From the NCBI RefSeq assembly GCF_012927205.1, contig NZ_JABBGC010000003.1:434001-498000 (forward strand): a stretch of 64,000 nucleotides of DNA, written 5' to 3'. This document shows, piece by piece, positions 1 through 8,309 of this stretch. The stretch's first letter is position 1, and the number at the start of each line of letters is the position of its first letter. Source of the stretch: Chitinophaga fulva. Its GTDB lineage: Bacteria > Bacteroidota > Bacteroidia > Chitinophagales > Chitinophagaceae. Under the pieces are notes generated by a model. The model was not told the origin of the DNA and searched no databases. It saw only the letters and a list, made by a program, of their open reading frames with translations. The translations under genes and the position numbers were made by a program.

Positions 1-1748
1 GCGGCCTCCGGCAGTTCCAATGCTATAAAGAGAGCCCCCATGTCTTCCTGGGGAACAAAAGTGGTGGGTGTCTTCTTAAAGAGATAAAAGGCAGCAGCGA
101 ACAGCACACCTAATAAAATGAGCACCACCGGCGTAAAGCGGATGGAACGCATGACCATGTTACCATAACGGTTGGTAACACGGGTAAACCATTCGTTGAA
201 CTTATAAAAGAGCTTATTCAGCCCATGGGATTTTTTGGTAAGGTGCGCAGGCCGAAGCAGAATGGCCGTTAGTGCCGGCGTGAGCGTTAATGCCAGGAAG
301 GCGGAGAGCAATACTGAAAACGCGATGGTGAGTGCAAACTGTTGGTACAACCGTCCGCTTACGCCCGGAATAAACGCCACCGGCACAAACACCGCTGCCA
401 GGATCAGCGCGATGGCGATTACCGGCGCCTGCACTTCGGACATGGCCTTAAACGTGGCTTCCCGTGGCGACATCAGGTCCGCATCTATATGGTGCTGGAC
501 CGCTTCCACCACCACAATGGCATCATCCACCACGATACCGATGGCCAGCACGAAACCAAACAGGGTGAGGGTATTAATGGAGAATCCCAGCAGCTGGAAG
601 AAAATAAAAGTACCGATCAGGGAGATAGGTATCACCAATATCGGAATGATGGTGGCACGCCAGTTTTGCAGGAACACAAACACCACAATCACCACCAGTG
701 TGAGCGCTTCCAGGAAAGTATGAAACACCTCATTAATAGATATTTTTACGAACGAAGTCGTTTCAAAAGGGATCAGCCAGTTCACGTCTTCCGGGAAAGA
801 CTTGCCCATTTCTTCCATTTTGGCGATCACCCGGTCATTTACATCCAGTGCGTTGGCGCCTGGCGCCAGATAGATGGCCAGACCACTACCGGTTTTACCG
901 TCCGCTTTTGCATCGATGGCATAGCTGAAGGAACCCAGGTTGATACGGGCCACATCGCGGAGACGAACGAGACCACCATTGGGGTTTTTCGATACCACCA
1001 CATTGCCAAATTCTTCAGAAGTGGCCAGACGGCCTTTTACACTTACCGTATATTCAAAAGCCTGTGTACGGGACATGGGCGGTGCCCCGATACTACCAGC
1101 AGGTACTTGCTGGTTCTGTTCGGTAATAGCCCTGGCAACATCAGCAGCAGTCAGGTTGAGCGCCGCCATCTTGTCGGGGTTAAGCCATATACGCATACTA
1201 TAGTCCTGTGAGAATACGTTCACATCGCCCACCCCGGCAATACGGGCCAGCTCCGGTTTGAGATAGATGTTGATATAGTTGTCGAGGAATTCACGGCTAT
1301 GTTTGCCTTTCGGTGAGTTGAGCCCAATTACCATCAACATATCATTGGACCGTTTTTTAACGGTCACCCCTACACGCCTTACTTCGTCCGGCGTACTGGG
1401 GAGTGCGAGGCTTACCCTGTTCTGCACATCGAGCGTAGCGATATCCGGATCGGTGCCGAGGTTGAACGTCACCGTAATACTCATGGAACCGTCATTGGCG
1501 CTTACGGACTGTATGTACATGGCGCCGGGCGTACCGTTCACCTGGTTTTCGATGGGCGTGGTCACTGTTTCTTCCACAGTGGTAGAGTTGGCACCTACAT
1601 AGTTGGCCCTTACATCCGTTACGGGCGGCGCAATATCAGGCAACTGGGCAATGGGCAGGTTAAACATACAGATCAACCCTACAATCACCAGGATGATGGC
1701 TATAACTATCGTAGTATTCTTGCGCTCTATAAAAGTTTTTGAGATCAT
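1..1748 (-). CDS. RND efflux pump inner-membrane permease (HAE1/AcrB type), N-terminal part
   Basis: This is the proton-driven inner-membrane subunit of a tripartite efflux pump. The reading frame opens at ATG 1748 with the usual RND start (MISKTFIERKNTT) and stays open to the window edge, giving about 582 residues of an expected 1,030-1,060. Visible are the first membrane helix, the periplasmic porter domains (motif LPDIAPP near residue 36) and the TM2-TM6 block with the proton-relay pair VVDDAIVVVE in TM4. It lies 22 bp after the adaptor gene in the order tolC-adaptor-pump, which supports one operon. The substrate cannot be read from this part. Family assignment is very secure; the partial state is due only to the window limit. 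Confidence 0.96.
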   Translation of the reverse strand, partial: MISKTFIERKNTTIVIAIILVIVGLICMFNLPIAQLPDIAPPVTDVRANYVGANSTTVEETVTTPIENQVNGTPGAMYIQSVSANDGSMSITVTFNLGTDPDIATLDVQNRVSLALPSTPDEVRRVGVTVKKRSNDMLMVIGLNSPKGKHSREFLDNYINIYLKPELARIAGVGDVNVFSQDYSMRIWLNPDKMAALNLTAADVARAITEQNQQVPAGSIGAPPMSRTQAFEYTVSVKGRLATSEEFGNVVVSKNPNGGLVRLRDVARINLGSFSYAIDAKADGKTGSGLAIYLAPGANALDVNDRVIAKMEEMGKSFPEDVNWLIPFETTSFVKISINEVFHTFLEALTLVVIVVFVFLQNWRATIIPILVIPISLIGTFIFFQLLGFSINTLTLFGFVLAIGIVVDDAIVVVEAVQHHIDADLMSPREATFKAMSEVQAPVIAIALILAAVFVPVAFIPGVSGRLYQQFALTIAFSVLLSAFLALTLTPALTAILLRPAHLTKKSHGLNKLFYKFNEWFTRVTNRYGNMVMRSIRFTPVVLILLGVLFAAAFYLFKKTPTTFVPQEDMGALFIALELPEA

Positions 1749-1770
1749 ACTGTGATGGCGATTTTAGGAA

Positions 1771-2913
1771 TTAATGTTTACCTGCCGGAGGAGCAGCCGG
1801 AGTACCGGGGCCGGCCACGTTCACGGTATCTCCGGGCCTTGCTTTCTGAAGGCCTTCCACGATGATCCTGTCGCCGGCTTTGAGGCCGCTTTCTACGATC
1901 AGCATGGTATCCGCAACAGGGCCGGGCGTAATGTGCACCGGCTGTACGACATTGTCTTTCGTGAGGGTCATCACGGTAGTTTCGGAGAGGGTCTCTACAA
2001 TTGCTTTAGAAGGGATGGCCACCTGCGTAGCCGGCGTGGAGTACTGCATCACCACTACGCAGCTCATACCGGATTTCAGCTGATTGTCTTTATTATCAAA
2101 TACCAGCCGCACCCGGATAGTACCGGTCTGTGGGTCCACGATATTGTTGATGGCCTGTATTCTTCCTTGTTCACCATAAGTTTCACCGCTGGTGAATTTC
2201 AGGAAGAACTTTTCATCGCCTTGTCCTTTCTGGATGCGCAGGAATTGCGGGATGCTGGCCTGCGGCACGTCAAAATCGGCGAAGATGGGATGTTCATTCA
2301 CGAGGGTGTTGATCAGTGTCTGGCCGGCGTTGACGATATCGCCGACTTTGATCTGTACGATACCGATGCTGCCGCTGACCGGGGCACGGATCACCGCATG
2401 GTTCACATCGGTGCCGGCGCGGGCTACGGCAGCCTTAGCGGCCGCCAGGTTAGCTTTGGACGTCATCACGGCGGTGTATGCCTGGTCTACTGTCTGTTTG
2501 GAGATAGCATCATGCTCCAGCAGGGTTTTATATCGCTCGTAATCTTTTTCTTTCTGGGCGAGGTCAGCTTCCGCCTGTTGCTGGCTGGCAGCCACCTGAC
2601 CATAAGCGGCCACATAGCGGCTTTTATCGATCTCGTACAGCGGCTGTCCTTTTTTCACCACACTCCCGTCTTTTACTTTGATACCGGAGAGATAACCGGT
2701 CACGTCGGAGCGGATAGCCACTTCATCGTGCGCCATCAGCGTAGCCGGGAATTGTGAATGCACGGTATAGGAAGCCGCCACCACTTCCTGCGCTACAACG
2801 GTCGCCTTCATCATGCCCATCATGGCCGCCTGTTGCTGTTGTTTTTTTCCACCACCGCAGGCAGTGCCCAGCAGCGCGACCAGGATTATGATCCAATTTG
2901 ATTTCAGGTACAT
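1771..2913 (-). CDS. RND efflux periplasmic adaptor (membrane fusion protein)
   Basis: The protein (380 residues) links the RND pump to its outer-membrane channel. The N-terminus is a hydrophobic signal ending in GTAC-GGGKK, a probable lipoprotein site although position -3 is a Gly rather than the preferred Leu. A split biotinyl/lipoyl-like domain (RSDVTGYLSGIKVKDGSVVKKGQ and the returning half APVSGSIGIVQIKVGDIVNAGQ) flanks an alpha-helical hairpin around residues 100-165. Beta-barrel and membrane-proximal domains follow (QTGTIRVRLVFDN). Length and domain order are normal for the AcrA/MexA family. It sits between tolC and the pump gene with gaps of 39 and 22 bp. The Gly/Pro/Ala-rich C-terminus is short and probably unstructured. 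Confidence 0.95.
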   Translation of the reverse strand: MYLKSNWIIILVALLGTACGGGKKQQQQAAMMGMMKATVVAQEVVAASYTVHSQFPATLMAHDEVAIRSDVTGYLSGIKVKDGSVVKKGQPLYEIDKSRYVAAYGQVAASQQQAEADLAQKEKDYERYKTLLEHDAISKQTVDQAYTAVMTSKANLAAAKAAVARAGTDVNHAVIRAPVSGSIGIVQIKVGDIVNAGQTLINTLVNEHPIFADFDVPQASIPQFLRIQKGQGDEKFFLKFTSGETYGEQGRIQAINNIVDPQTGTIRVRLVFDNKDNQLKSGMSCVVVMQYSTPATQVAIPSKAIVETLSETTVMTLTKDNVVQPVHITPGPVADTMLIVESGLKAGDRIIVEGLQKARPGDTVNVAGPGTPAAPPAGKH

Positions 2914-2952
2914 ATGGAGAAAAAATTAATAATTGTTGTATTAGCTGTTATA

Positions 2953-4296
2953 TTATTTGATTCTGCCCATGGCCTTGTCCAGATCTGTTTTGCTGATCAG
3001 GGTGGCGAGCATGGCATTGACGTAGTCTGTCCGGGCCTGTGTAAGCTGACTTTCCGCTGAAATCACATCCAGACTGGTAGCCACCCCCTGTTCAAATTTG
3101 AGTACGATACGGTCGTATATGCCCTGCGTTAGTGTCATATTCGTCTTCTGTGTAACGAACGTGGCTTTATTGCTTTCGTAGGATGTATTAGCGCTCTTTA
3201 CTTCCAGCTTTATCTGTTGAGACAGGAAGTCGAGATCATTCTGTGATTTTTTCAGGGTGATGCGTTGTTCCTGGATCTGATGAAGCCTTTCGGTGCCCGT
3301 GAAAACAGACCATGATAAATTGAGGCCCAGCGCGGAGGCGGCGAATCCCGTTTTATACAGGTCGCCGAACCTGGTAGAAAACCAGTTGTACCCATAATTC
3401 ACGAAAAAGTTCAGTTGAGGCAGATAAGCCATCTTCTTGCTTTTCAGGCTCAGTTCATTCAGGGCTATCTGGGTATTCTGGATACTGTATTCGATGCGGT
3501 CTTCCACTTTATAGTTGAGCGTGTCAGTGGAAAACGACTCCACATTAAGGTCCTGTACGGTTTCCCGGAGCTCGAGGTTACTTTCCTGCGGCATGCCCAT
3601 CTGGAACTTCAATAACTGCATCGTATATACGAGTTCCCGGATCTGGTTTTCGATCTGGGTAACACCATTATTATAAGACACCTGTATCCGGTCTACGTCT
3701 ACCCTTTCAGACACGCCGGCATCATAGCGGGCTTTGGTGTCGGTGAGGGTTTTGCGCAGCTGATCGAGATTGGATTTTGACAGGCGGATATTTTCCTGGT
3801 TGGTGAGCACTGCGTAGTAGGCTTTGATGATGGCCACTTTGGTATCTATTTCCGTACGCGTCAGGTTTTTTGTGGATAGTCCGCGGTATACGCGGGATGC
3901 TTTCAGTCCGAGGAAATAATCGCTCTGAAAGATGGTCTGGTTCACCTGTCCGGTGGCGCTGGAACTGAAGCGGGTACCAAACTGCACAGGAATTTTCTTG
4001 TCATAGTTGCCGTTGGCGATGTCGGGAATCAGTGAGGTGGCCAGTTTCAGGTTGTCCGTGAAATTAGCATTGATGTCTGCATGGGGAAACAGCTTTGCAG
4101 TGGCTTCCTTTACCTGTTCCTTTGAAAAATCCACGTCCAGGTTGGCATTGACCATATCATGATGATGCGCGATCCCGTATTGTATGCAGTCGGCCAGGTT
4201 AAAGGCGTAGTTTCCCCTGGTTGTATCCATCTGCCCGTAAGTGGTATTTATTCCTGACAATAAAAGCGTAGAAATCAATATAAGGGTACAACGCAT
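2953..4296 (-). CDS. TolC family outer-membrane efflux protein
   Basis: This is the outer-membrane channel of the tripartite pump, first gene of the operon. Two OEP repeats are visible, each rich in long amphipathic helices (for example TRTEIDTKVAIIKAYYAVLTNQ and the matching C-terminal stretch ending TQARTDYVNAMLATLISKTDLDKAMG). I chose the start at 4296 because it gives a clean signal peptide, MRCTLILISTLLLSG...YGQ. An in-frame ATG at 4341 would add 15 residues that do not look like a signal. The resulting 447 residues is usual for Bacteroidota TolC proteins. No good -7 element was seen in the gap upstream. Confidence 0.94.
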   Translation of the reverse strand: MRCTLILISTLLLSGINTTYGQMDTTRGNYAFNLADCIQYGIAHHHDMVNANLDVDFSKEQVKEATAKLFPHADINANFTDNLKLATSLIPDIANGNYDKKIPVQFGTRFSSSATGQVNQTIFQSDYFLGLKASRVYRGLSTKNLTRTEIDTKVAIIKAYYAVLTNQENIRLSKSNLDQLRKTLTDTKARYDAGVSERVDVDRIQVSYNNGVTQIENQIRELVYTMQLLKFQMGMPQESNLELRETVQDLNVESFSTDTLNYKVEDRIEYSIQNTQIALNELSLKSKKMAYLPQLNFFVNYGYNWFSTRFGDLYKTGFAASALGLNLSWSVFTGTERLHQIQEQRITLKKSQNDLDFLSQQIKLEVKSANTSYESNKATFVTQKTNMTLTQGIYDRIVLKFEQGVATSLDVISAESQLTQARTDYVNAMLATLISKTDLDKAMGRIK

Positions 4297-4533
4297 ACTT
4301 ATAACATTGAAAGTATATGATGATTGATAAATACCTAACAAATGAAAAAAGAAAAGGTTGTAATGCAGCTATCGACGGTTGACAAGGCCGCAACGCATAT
4401 ATGAATTCTGACCGGAGGCGGTCGCACAGGAAATGCTGCTCCCCGAATATACGAAACTGTTGGATTAAAAGAACGGTGACAGGACGCTTTATTTAGCTTT
4501 TCGTATATTGCCGAAAAGCCATACGTTTTTATT

Positions 4534-5244
4534 ATGTCTATGTCAGTTATCAAGGAAGCAAAACCTGCACACCGTGAGTTTGAGCTGGACCGGGCAGTGT
4601 TGTTCAGCGATGCTGTGTTTGCCATTGCCATTACCCTGTTAATCATCGAGATCAAGTTACCGACCATGCCGGCCCATCTGCCTGCGGGCGGCTACCGGGA
4701 GGTACTGAACCCTTTCCTGATGGAGTTTTTCACTTTCGCGATGAGTTTTCTGTTCATCGGTACTTTCTGGAAATGGCACCTGCATCTGTGCCGTTTTTTA
4801 CAGCACTATGACGATGGGTTGATCCACCGCAATCTCTTTTTCCTGTTTTTCATTGTCACTTTTCCTTTTTCCACCGGCGCTATGATGCATATGAGCAACC
4901 ATTTCATGCTGCCGTTGTATATTTACCTGTTTAACCTGGCCGGGTGCCTGGCCGGGCTGTTCTGGATAAGTTATTATATTTTCCAGCGCAAGCCGGGGCT
5001 GGCGATAGCAGGCCTTCATACCGAAAAGGAATTGCTGTACCAGCGGCTGAAATACAGCTTTCTGACGATGGCCTTCGGGTTTACTGCGATTGCACTTGCT
5101 TATTTTATTTACCCGGACAATACGACCATACAAAACCTTAGTTTTTGCCTGATTCCGTTGTTGATTTTTTTCAATCATTTCCGGTTGAAGATCAAAAAAC
5201 GTAATACCCTGCGCCTGGTACATGTAGGCGATAAACCCAGTTAA
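4534..5244 (+). CDS. TMEM175-type (DUF1211) potassium channel-like membrane protein
   Basis: This 236-residue protein carries the hallmark of the TMEM175/DUF1211 family at its N-terminus: R20-x3-F24-S25-D26 followed by the helix AVFAIAITLLIIEIKLP. Bacterial TMEM175 proteins form tetrameric leak K+ channels. About six hydrophobic segments are seen, as expected, and length matches bacterial members. The ATG at 4534 is followed by a second Met two codons later (MSMS), so the exact start is uncertain by two residues. It is followed after 2 bp by the DUF2157 gene, so the two are probably co-transcribed. Ion selectivity cannot be deduced here. Confidence 0.85.
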   Translation: MSMSVIKEAKPAHREFELDRAVLFSDAVFAIAITLLIIEIKLPTMPAHLPAGGYREVLNPFLMEFFTFAMSFLFIGTFWKWHLHLCRFLQHYDDGLIHRNLFFLFFIVTFPFSTGAMMHMSNHFMLPLYIYLFNLAGCLAGLFWISYYIFQRKPGLAIAGLHTEKELLYQRLKYSFLTMAFGFTAIALAYFIYPDNTTIQNLSFCLIPLLIFFNHFRLKIKKRNTLRLVHVGDKPS

Positions 5245-5246
5245 CC

Positions 5247-6290
5247 ATGATCGAAGTAGATAAAAGAGACGGACAGTTTTTGCACCGGGTCATCCGGCAG
5301 TGGCAGCAGGACGGGCTGGTCACCGATACGCAGGCAGAAGACCTGCAGAAAAGCTATACTGTCCGCACCAACGACTGGCAGACGATCACCCTGTATATTT
5401 TTATTGCCGCCATCTCCTGCGCCTTGATGGCGTTTGGATCGCTGGTACTGGATGAGAAGTGGATAGAGGTGCTGCGGAAGAAATTCTCGCTGACCGACGG
5501 GGTGATTGCTTTTTTATTTGCCGGGGTGACTGCTTTCCTTTGTTACCAGGGCTGGCGCCGTAACAAGCACCAGCCGGAGTTTTCCTTTAACCGTGAACTA
5601 TTCTGGCTGTTACCGATACTGAGTACAGGCGTTACCGTAGTATACCTTGGCAAAAGCATGGACTACCTGGGTGGCAATTATGGCATTTTCTGGCTGCTGG
5701 CCACGCTGGTGTATGCGACGGTGGCGCTGACACTGCATTCGCGGCTGTTGTGGATTGCCACGCTGATCTGCCTGATACCTGCTTATGTGAAGCTGACCTA
5801 TTATGTTACCGGTGATGCGCCTTATTTTCTGGGCATGAACCTTCCCTGCCGCATGGCGCTGCTGGGCGCAGTGATGATAGGTGCCGGCTGGCTGATGAAA
5901 CGTACCGCTATTTTCCTGGCTGCAAAAGAAATCACCTGGGGTGGCGGCTGGCTGCTGTTCCTGCTCTCCGGCTGGCTCATCTCCATTTTTGGCAATTGCG
6001 GCACGTGGGAGGAATGGCAGGCACTGCGACAGGTACATCTGTTATTGTGGGTGGTGGTGTTCAGCGCACAGTGTATCCTTACCCTCTTGCTGGGCATCCG
6101 TACCAAAGATGATCTGTTGCGCGACCTTGGCGTTATCTTCCTGTTGCTCGACCTCTACACCCGTTATTTTGAATATCTCTGGGACCGAACCAACAAGGGC
6201 CTGTTCTTTTCCATCCTGGCTGTTTCCTTCTGGTGGCTGGGCAAGCGGATAGAGAAATACGTGAACAAACGCAAAGGAACCCCGGGCTGA
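5247..6290 (+). CDS. DUF2157-like polytopic membrane protein
   Basis: A predicted membrane protein of 347 residues with a soluble N-terminal head (about residues 1-45, with the pattern QWQQDGLVTDTQAEDLQ) followed by roughly nine hydrophobic segments. This is the layout of the DUF2157 family, whose biochemical role is not established. It starts 2 bp after the TMEM175-like gene. The last codons (..GTPG and the TGA stop) are encoded by the left arm and loop of a REP-like palindrome at 6280-6303, so the C-terminus seems to have been remodelled by a repeat insertion. The helix before that, IEKYVNKRK, is ordinary. Confidence 0.75.
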   Translation: MIEVDKRDGQFLHRVIRQWQQDGLVTDTQAEDLQKSYTVRTNDWQTITLYIFIAAISCALMAFGSLVLDEKWIEVLRKKFSLTDGVIAFLFAGVTAFLCYQGWRRNKHQPEFSFNRELFWLLPILSTGVTVVYLGKSMDYLGGNYGIFWLLATLVYATVALTLHSRLLWIATLICLIPAYVKLTYYVTGDAPYFLGMNLPCRMALLGAVMIGAGWLMKRTAIFLAAKEITWGGGWLLFLLSGWLISIFGNCGTWEEWQALRQVHLLLWVVVFSAQCILTLLLGIRTKDDLLRDLGVIFLLLDLYTRYFEYLWDRTNKGLFFSILAVSFWWLGKRIEKYVNKRKGTPG

Positions 6291-6303
6291 AGCCCGGGGC
6301 TAC
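6280..6303 (-). repeat. REP-like palindrome with GTAG head
   Basis: A perfect 9-bp inverted repeat, CCCCGGGCT and AGCCCGGGG, is separated by 2 bp. On the minus strand it is preceded by the tetranucleotide GTAG. This is the layout of REP elements mobilized by RAYT transposases. The same design occurs at 40489-40512 and 40701-40724. It overlaps the stop codon of the DUF2157 gene and lies between two convergent genes, where the hairpin might also end transcription. Confidence 0.75.
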
Positions 6304-6325
6304 ATTCAGGTTTAATATTTTTGCC

Positions 6326-7300
6326 TCAACTGTTGACATATTCTTTCATCATAGCGCTATAGCGTCCGGTATCGTGCAGGCTCCAGTCGAAGTTGCCGGT
6401 AATCCAGGAACGCAGCACCGCTACATAACGCAGCAGTTCGTAATCTTTCTCGCTGCCGCTGAGTGGCAACAGTTTTTCCAGCACCACAAAAATGGCCACT
6501 TCCTCGTTGTGCATACGGGCCGCTTCATCTATTGCCTCCTGAAGTGAGCATTGGCGTTCGTGTTGCAGCACCAGTACCAGGTTATGTACGTCGCCGGCTT
6601 TATGTTCTTTCGGAAAAGAAAAGAGGTCGTTGGCCCAGCATACGATGTTATTGCAGGCTTGCACCATGCGTTTGAGCAGAGCATTTTGCAATGTGTTGGC
6701 AGGCAAATATATTTTCTCTATAATATCTATCGCCTCCACATCTGCGAGGAGGGCACCGGTGTAGGGCCGCATCCGTACATAGTCGGCTACGGTAGGGACT
6801 ATACGATTTTCGCGGTTCTGCGCTTCCCAGAGGCAGGAGTTAAAATAGTCTTCCATACTACAGATAAAGCGCTGTTGCCATTCCGGTGAGCTGATGGCTT
6901 TCATCCGCTCCCAGATACTGATGAGCGCAGCCGGCAGCGGAGCGTTATTCACCGGTGTACGGGGATCAGGGTTGCGGAAGATATCCATAAAACCAGTCAT
7001 GACACTGCGCAGGAAGCCTGATTTTTTGCCAGCTTCTGCCTCATCACACTGATCATCGAGGATGAACAACCAGGTGTTGAAGTCGGCGATGATACAGAGC
7101 TCATGCAGCCTTGCGTCCGGGAAGGCGCGGGCAGCCAGCCAGGCAAAACGGGCTTTGGCAAAGCGGGCCCTCGCTTTGTCGGTAGACAATAAACCATGAT
7201 GATGCACCCAGTCTTCAACGTGTTGCTGGGCAGCTGCCACATGGGAATTCAAACGGGAAGGAAACGGATACTGGATCCGGGGAAACTGGATCGTTGTCAT
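6326..7300 (-). CDS. Class I terpene synthase (terpene cyclase)
   Basis: The enzyme (324 residues) should ionize a linear prenyl diphosphate (FPP or GGPP) and cyclize it. Visible are the Asp-rich Mg2+ motif D82-D83-Q-C-D86-E87, the NSE/DTE triad N224-D225-L-F-S228-F-P-K231-E232, the diphosphate-sensing region around R176-M-R178-PYTG, and a C-terminal RY pair (TGRYS). Together these are the complete signature of a bacterial class I cyclase, and length is typical. It is preceded on the same strand by isopentenyl-diphosphate isomerase, which would supply prenyl precursor. No prenyl transferase, P450 or methyltransferase is adjacent. The product cannot be predicted from sequence; sesqui- and diterpene synthases both occur in Chitinophaga. 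Confidence 0.93.
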   Translation of the reverse strand: MTTIQFPRIQYPFPSRLNSHVAAAQQHVEDWVHHHGLLSTDKARARFAKARFAWLAARAFPDARLHELCIIADFNTWLFILDDQCDEAEAGKKSGFLRSVMTGFMDIFRNPDPRTPVNNAPLPAALISIWERMKAISSPEWQQRFICSMEDYFNSCLWEAQNRENRIVPTVADYVRMRPYTGALLADVEAIDIIEKIYLPANTLQNALLKRMVQACNNIVCWANDLFSFPKEHKAGDVHNLVLVLQHERQCSLQEAIDEAARMHNEEVAIFVVLEKLLPLSGSEKDYELLRYVAVLRSWITGNFDWSLHDTGRYSAMMKEYVNS

Positions 7301-7473
7301 GTGTCTGAGGATTTAGCAGTTAACTATTAAGGGTTATGAAATGGCATAGGTGAAAAATCAGGGAAAACGGCGGCGGGCAGGCATATAAATAGCCTACCAT
7401 ACCAGTTGGCACAGTAAAAGTTGGCTAATTTCGGTTAACAGCAAATGAGATGTAACAATAAAGTACAGGGTGA

Positions 7474-8013
7474 TTACATGCCGGCCGAGGTGACGGACAT
7501 ATTCAGATGTTTTAACACCCTGGGCAATGCGAGGTGGAACCAGCTGGTGAAGCGGTCTGGCTCCTGCTCCATCAATTCCAGAATTTGACTGGCAGACATA
7601 TACCTGTAATCATTTACTTCCGTGCTGTCGGGGTGAATCGCACCATTGTAAGTACCTATGAGCACATGATCGAATTCATGCTCGACAAGACCGTTGTCAA
7701 AAGCTGTTCTGTAAGTAAAGGCAAAAATTTCCTCCAGCGGGCAGTCGAAACCCATTTCTTCCATCAGTCGGCGGTGTGCGGCATCAGCGGTCGTTTCGCC
7801 GGGAAACTGGTGACTACAGCAGGCGTTGGTCCACAGGCCCGGAGAATGATATTTACCCATTGCCCGTTGTTGTAACAAAATATCTCCGGCTTCATTTAAA
7901 ATAAATACGGAAAATGCGCGGTGCAACAGGCCCCTGCGGTGCGCCTCCATTTTTTCCATGGTACCAATAGCTTCATCGAATTCAGTCACTAGTATTACTT
8001 CAGGTTGATTCAT
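7474..8013 (-). CDS. idi: Isopentenyl-diphosphate delta-isomerase, type I
   Basis: It interconverts IPP and DMAPP in isoprenoid biosynthesis. The 179-residue protein has the type I (Nudix-fold) signature: catalytic Cys66 in WTNACCSH (the Cys that lies in TNxxCxHP of the E. coli enzyme), the metal/acid Glu in E111-H-E113-FDH, and a degenerate Nudix box from G72 through R81-R82 and E85-E86. Length is normal. The start at 8013 is supported by a TATCTTTG element seven bases upstream. It lies 173 bp upstream of the terpene synthase on the same strand, which suggests linked function although the gap is long enough for a second promoter. Confidence 0.95.
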   Translation of the reverse strand: MNQPEVILVTEFDEAIGTMEKMEAHRRGLLHRAFSVFILNEAGDILLQQRAMGKYHSPGLWTNACCSHQFPGETTADAAHRRLMEEMGFDCPLEEIFAFTYRTAFDNGLVEHEFDHVLIGTYNGAIHPDSTEVNDYRYMSASQILELMEQEPDRFTSWFHLALPRVLKHLNMSVTSAGM

Positions 8014-8020
8014 AGTGTAG

Positions 8021-8028
8021 CAAAGATA
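8021..8028 (-). promoter_or_regulatory. Bacteroidota -7 promoter element for idi
   Basis: On the minus strand this reads TATCTTTG, a perfect match to the TAnnTTTG -7 consensus of Bacteroidota. It ends 7 bases before the idi ATG (8013), so the transcript would be leaderless or nearly so. No clear -33 TTG was seen. Confidence 0.6.
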
Positions 8029-8253
8029 AATTAATAAGCTGTTAGCTGTCTGAAATGATCGCGAATTACTAAAAATGAGCCCTGTTCTCTATAATGGTTA
8101 CTTCAAATAAATATACAATAATAACGGGAAAAGTGAAAAAAAAATTACGCCCATACAGACACAAAGCAGTGATGCGGCAGAAGTGCGCCCAACATCCCAC
8201 AGGCATAAAAGTGACAAAGACAACAGCCCCCGAAACAGGGCCCAACAGGCGTT

Positions 8254-8280
8254 CCGGCACCCGGCGTCTTTAAGTGCCGG
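8254..8280. repeat. Inverted repeat upstream of the methionine sulfoxide reductase gene
   Basis: CCGGCAC (8254-8260) and GTGCCGG (8274-8280) form a perfect 7-bp inverted repeat with a 13-bp spacer. It lies just upstream of the -7 element at 8288, where a -33 element or operator would be expected. No T-run follows, so an operator is more likely than a terminator. Confidence 0.35.
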
Positions 8281-8287
8281 ATTACCG

Positions 8288-8295
8288 TATCTTTG
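8288..8295 (+). promoter_or_regulatory. Bacteroidota -7 promoter element for the fRMsr gene
   Basis: TATCTTTG matches the TAnnTTTG consensus exactly and is the same octamer as the divergent idi element at 8021-8028. It ends 14 bases before ATG 8310. This placement argues against the GTG at 8274 as the start, because the promoter would then be inside the gene. Confidence 0.6.
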
Positions 8296-8309
8296 CAGCA
8301 AAAAAAGAA

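Noticed and set aside
1774..2757. A 327-codon open frame on the plus strand
   Set aside because: It is antisense to the adaptor gene, its translation is rich in His/Arg/Gly with no domain or signal, and the minus-strand frame has clear family motifs.
4297..4533. Gap between tolC and the TMEM175-like gene checked for a small gene or RNA
   Set aside because: Short open frames here have no start context or recognisable composition, and no stable hairpin or consensus -7 element stands out.
7301..7473. Gap between the terpene synthase and idi checked for a terminator or a second promoter
   Set aside because: Only a weak AGGC...GCCT inverted repeat without a T-run and no exact TAnnTTTG element on the minus strand were seen, so nothing is called.
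8274..8309. GTG 8274 as the start of the fRMsr gene
   Set aside because: The -7 promoter element 8288-8295 would lie inside the coding region, and the GAF-domain protein starts naturally at ATG 8310.
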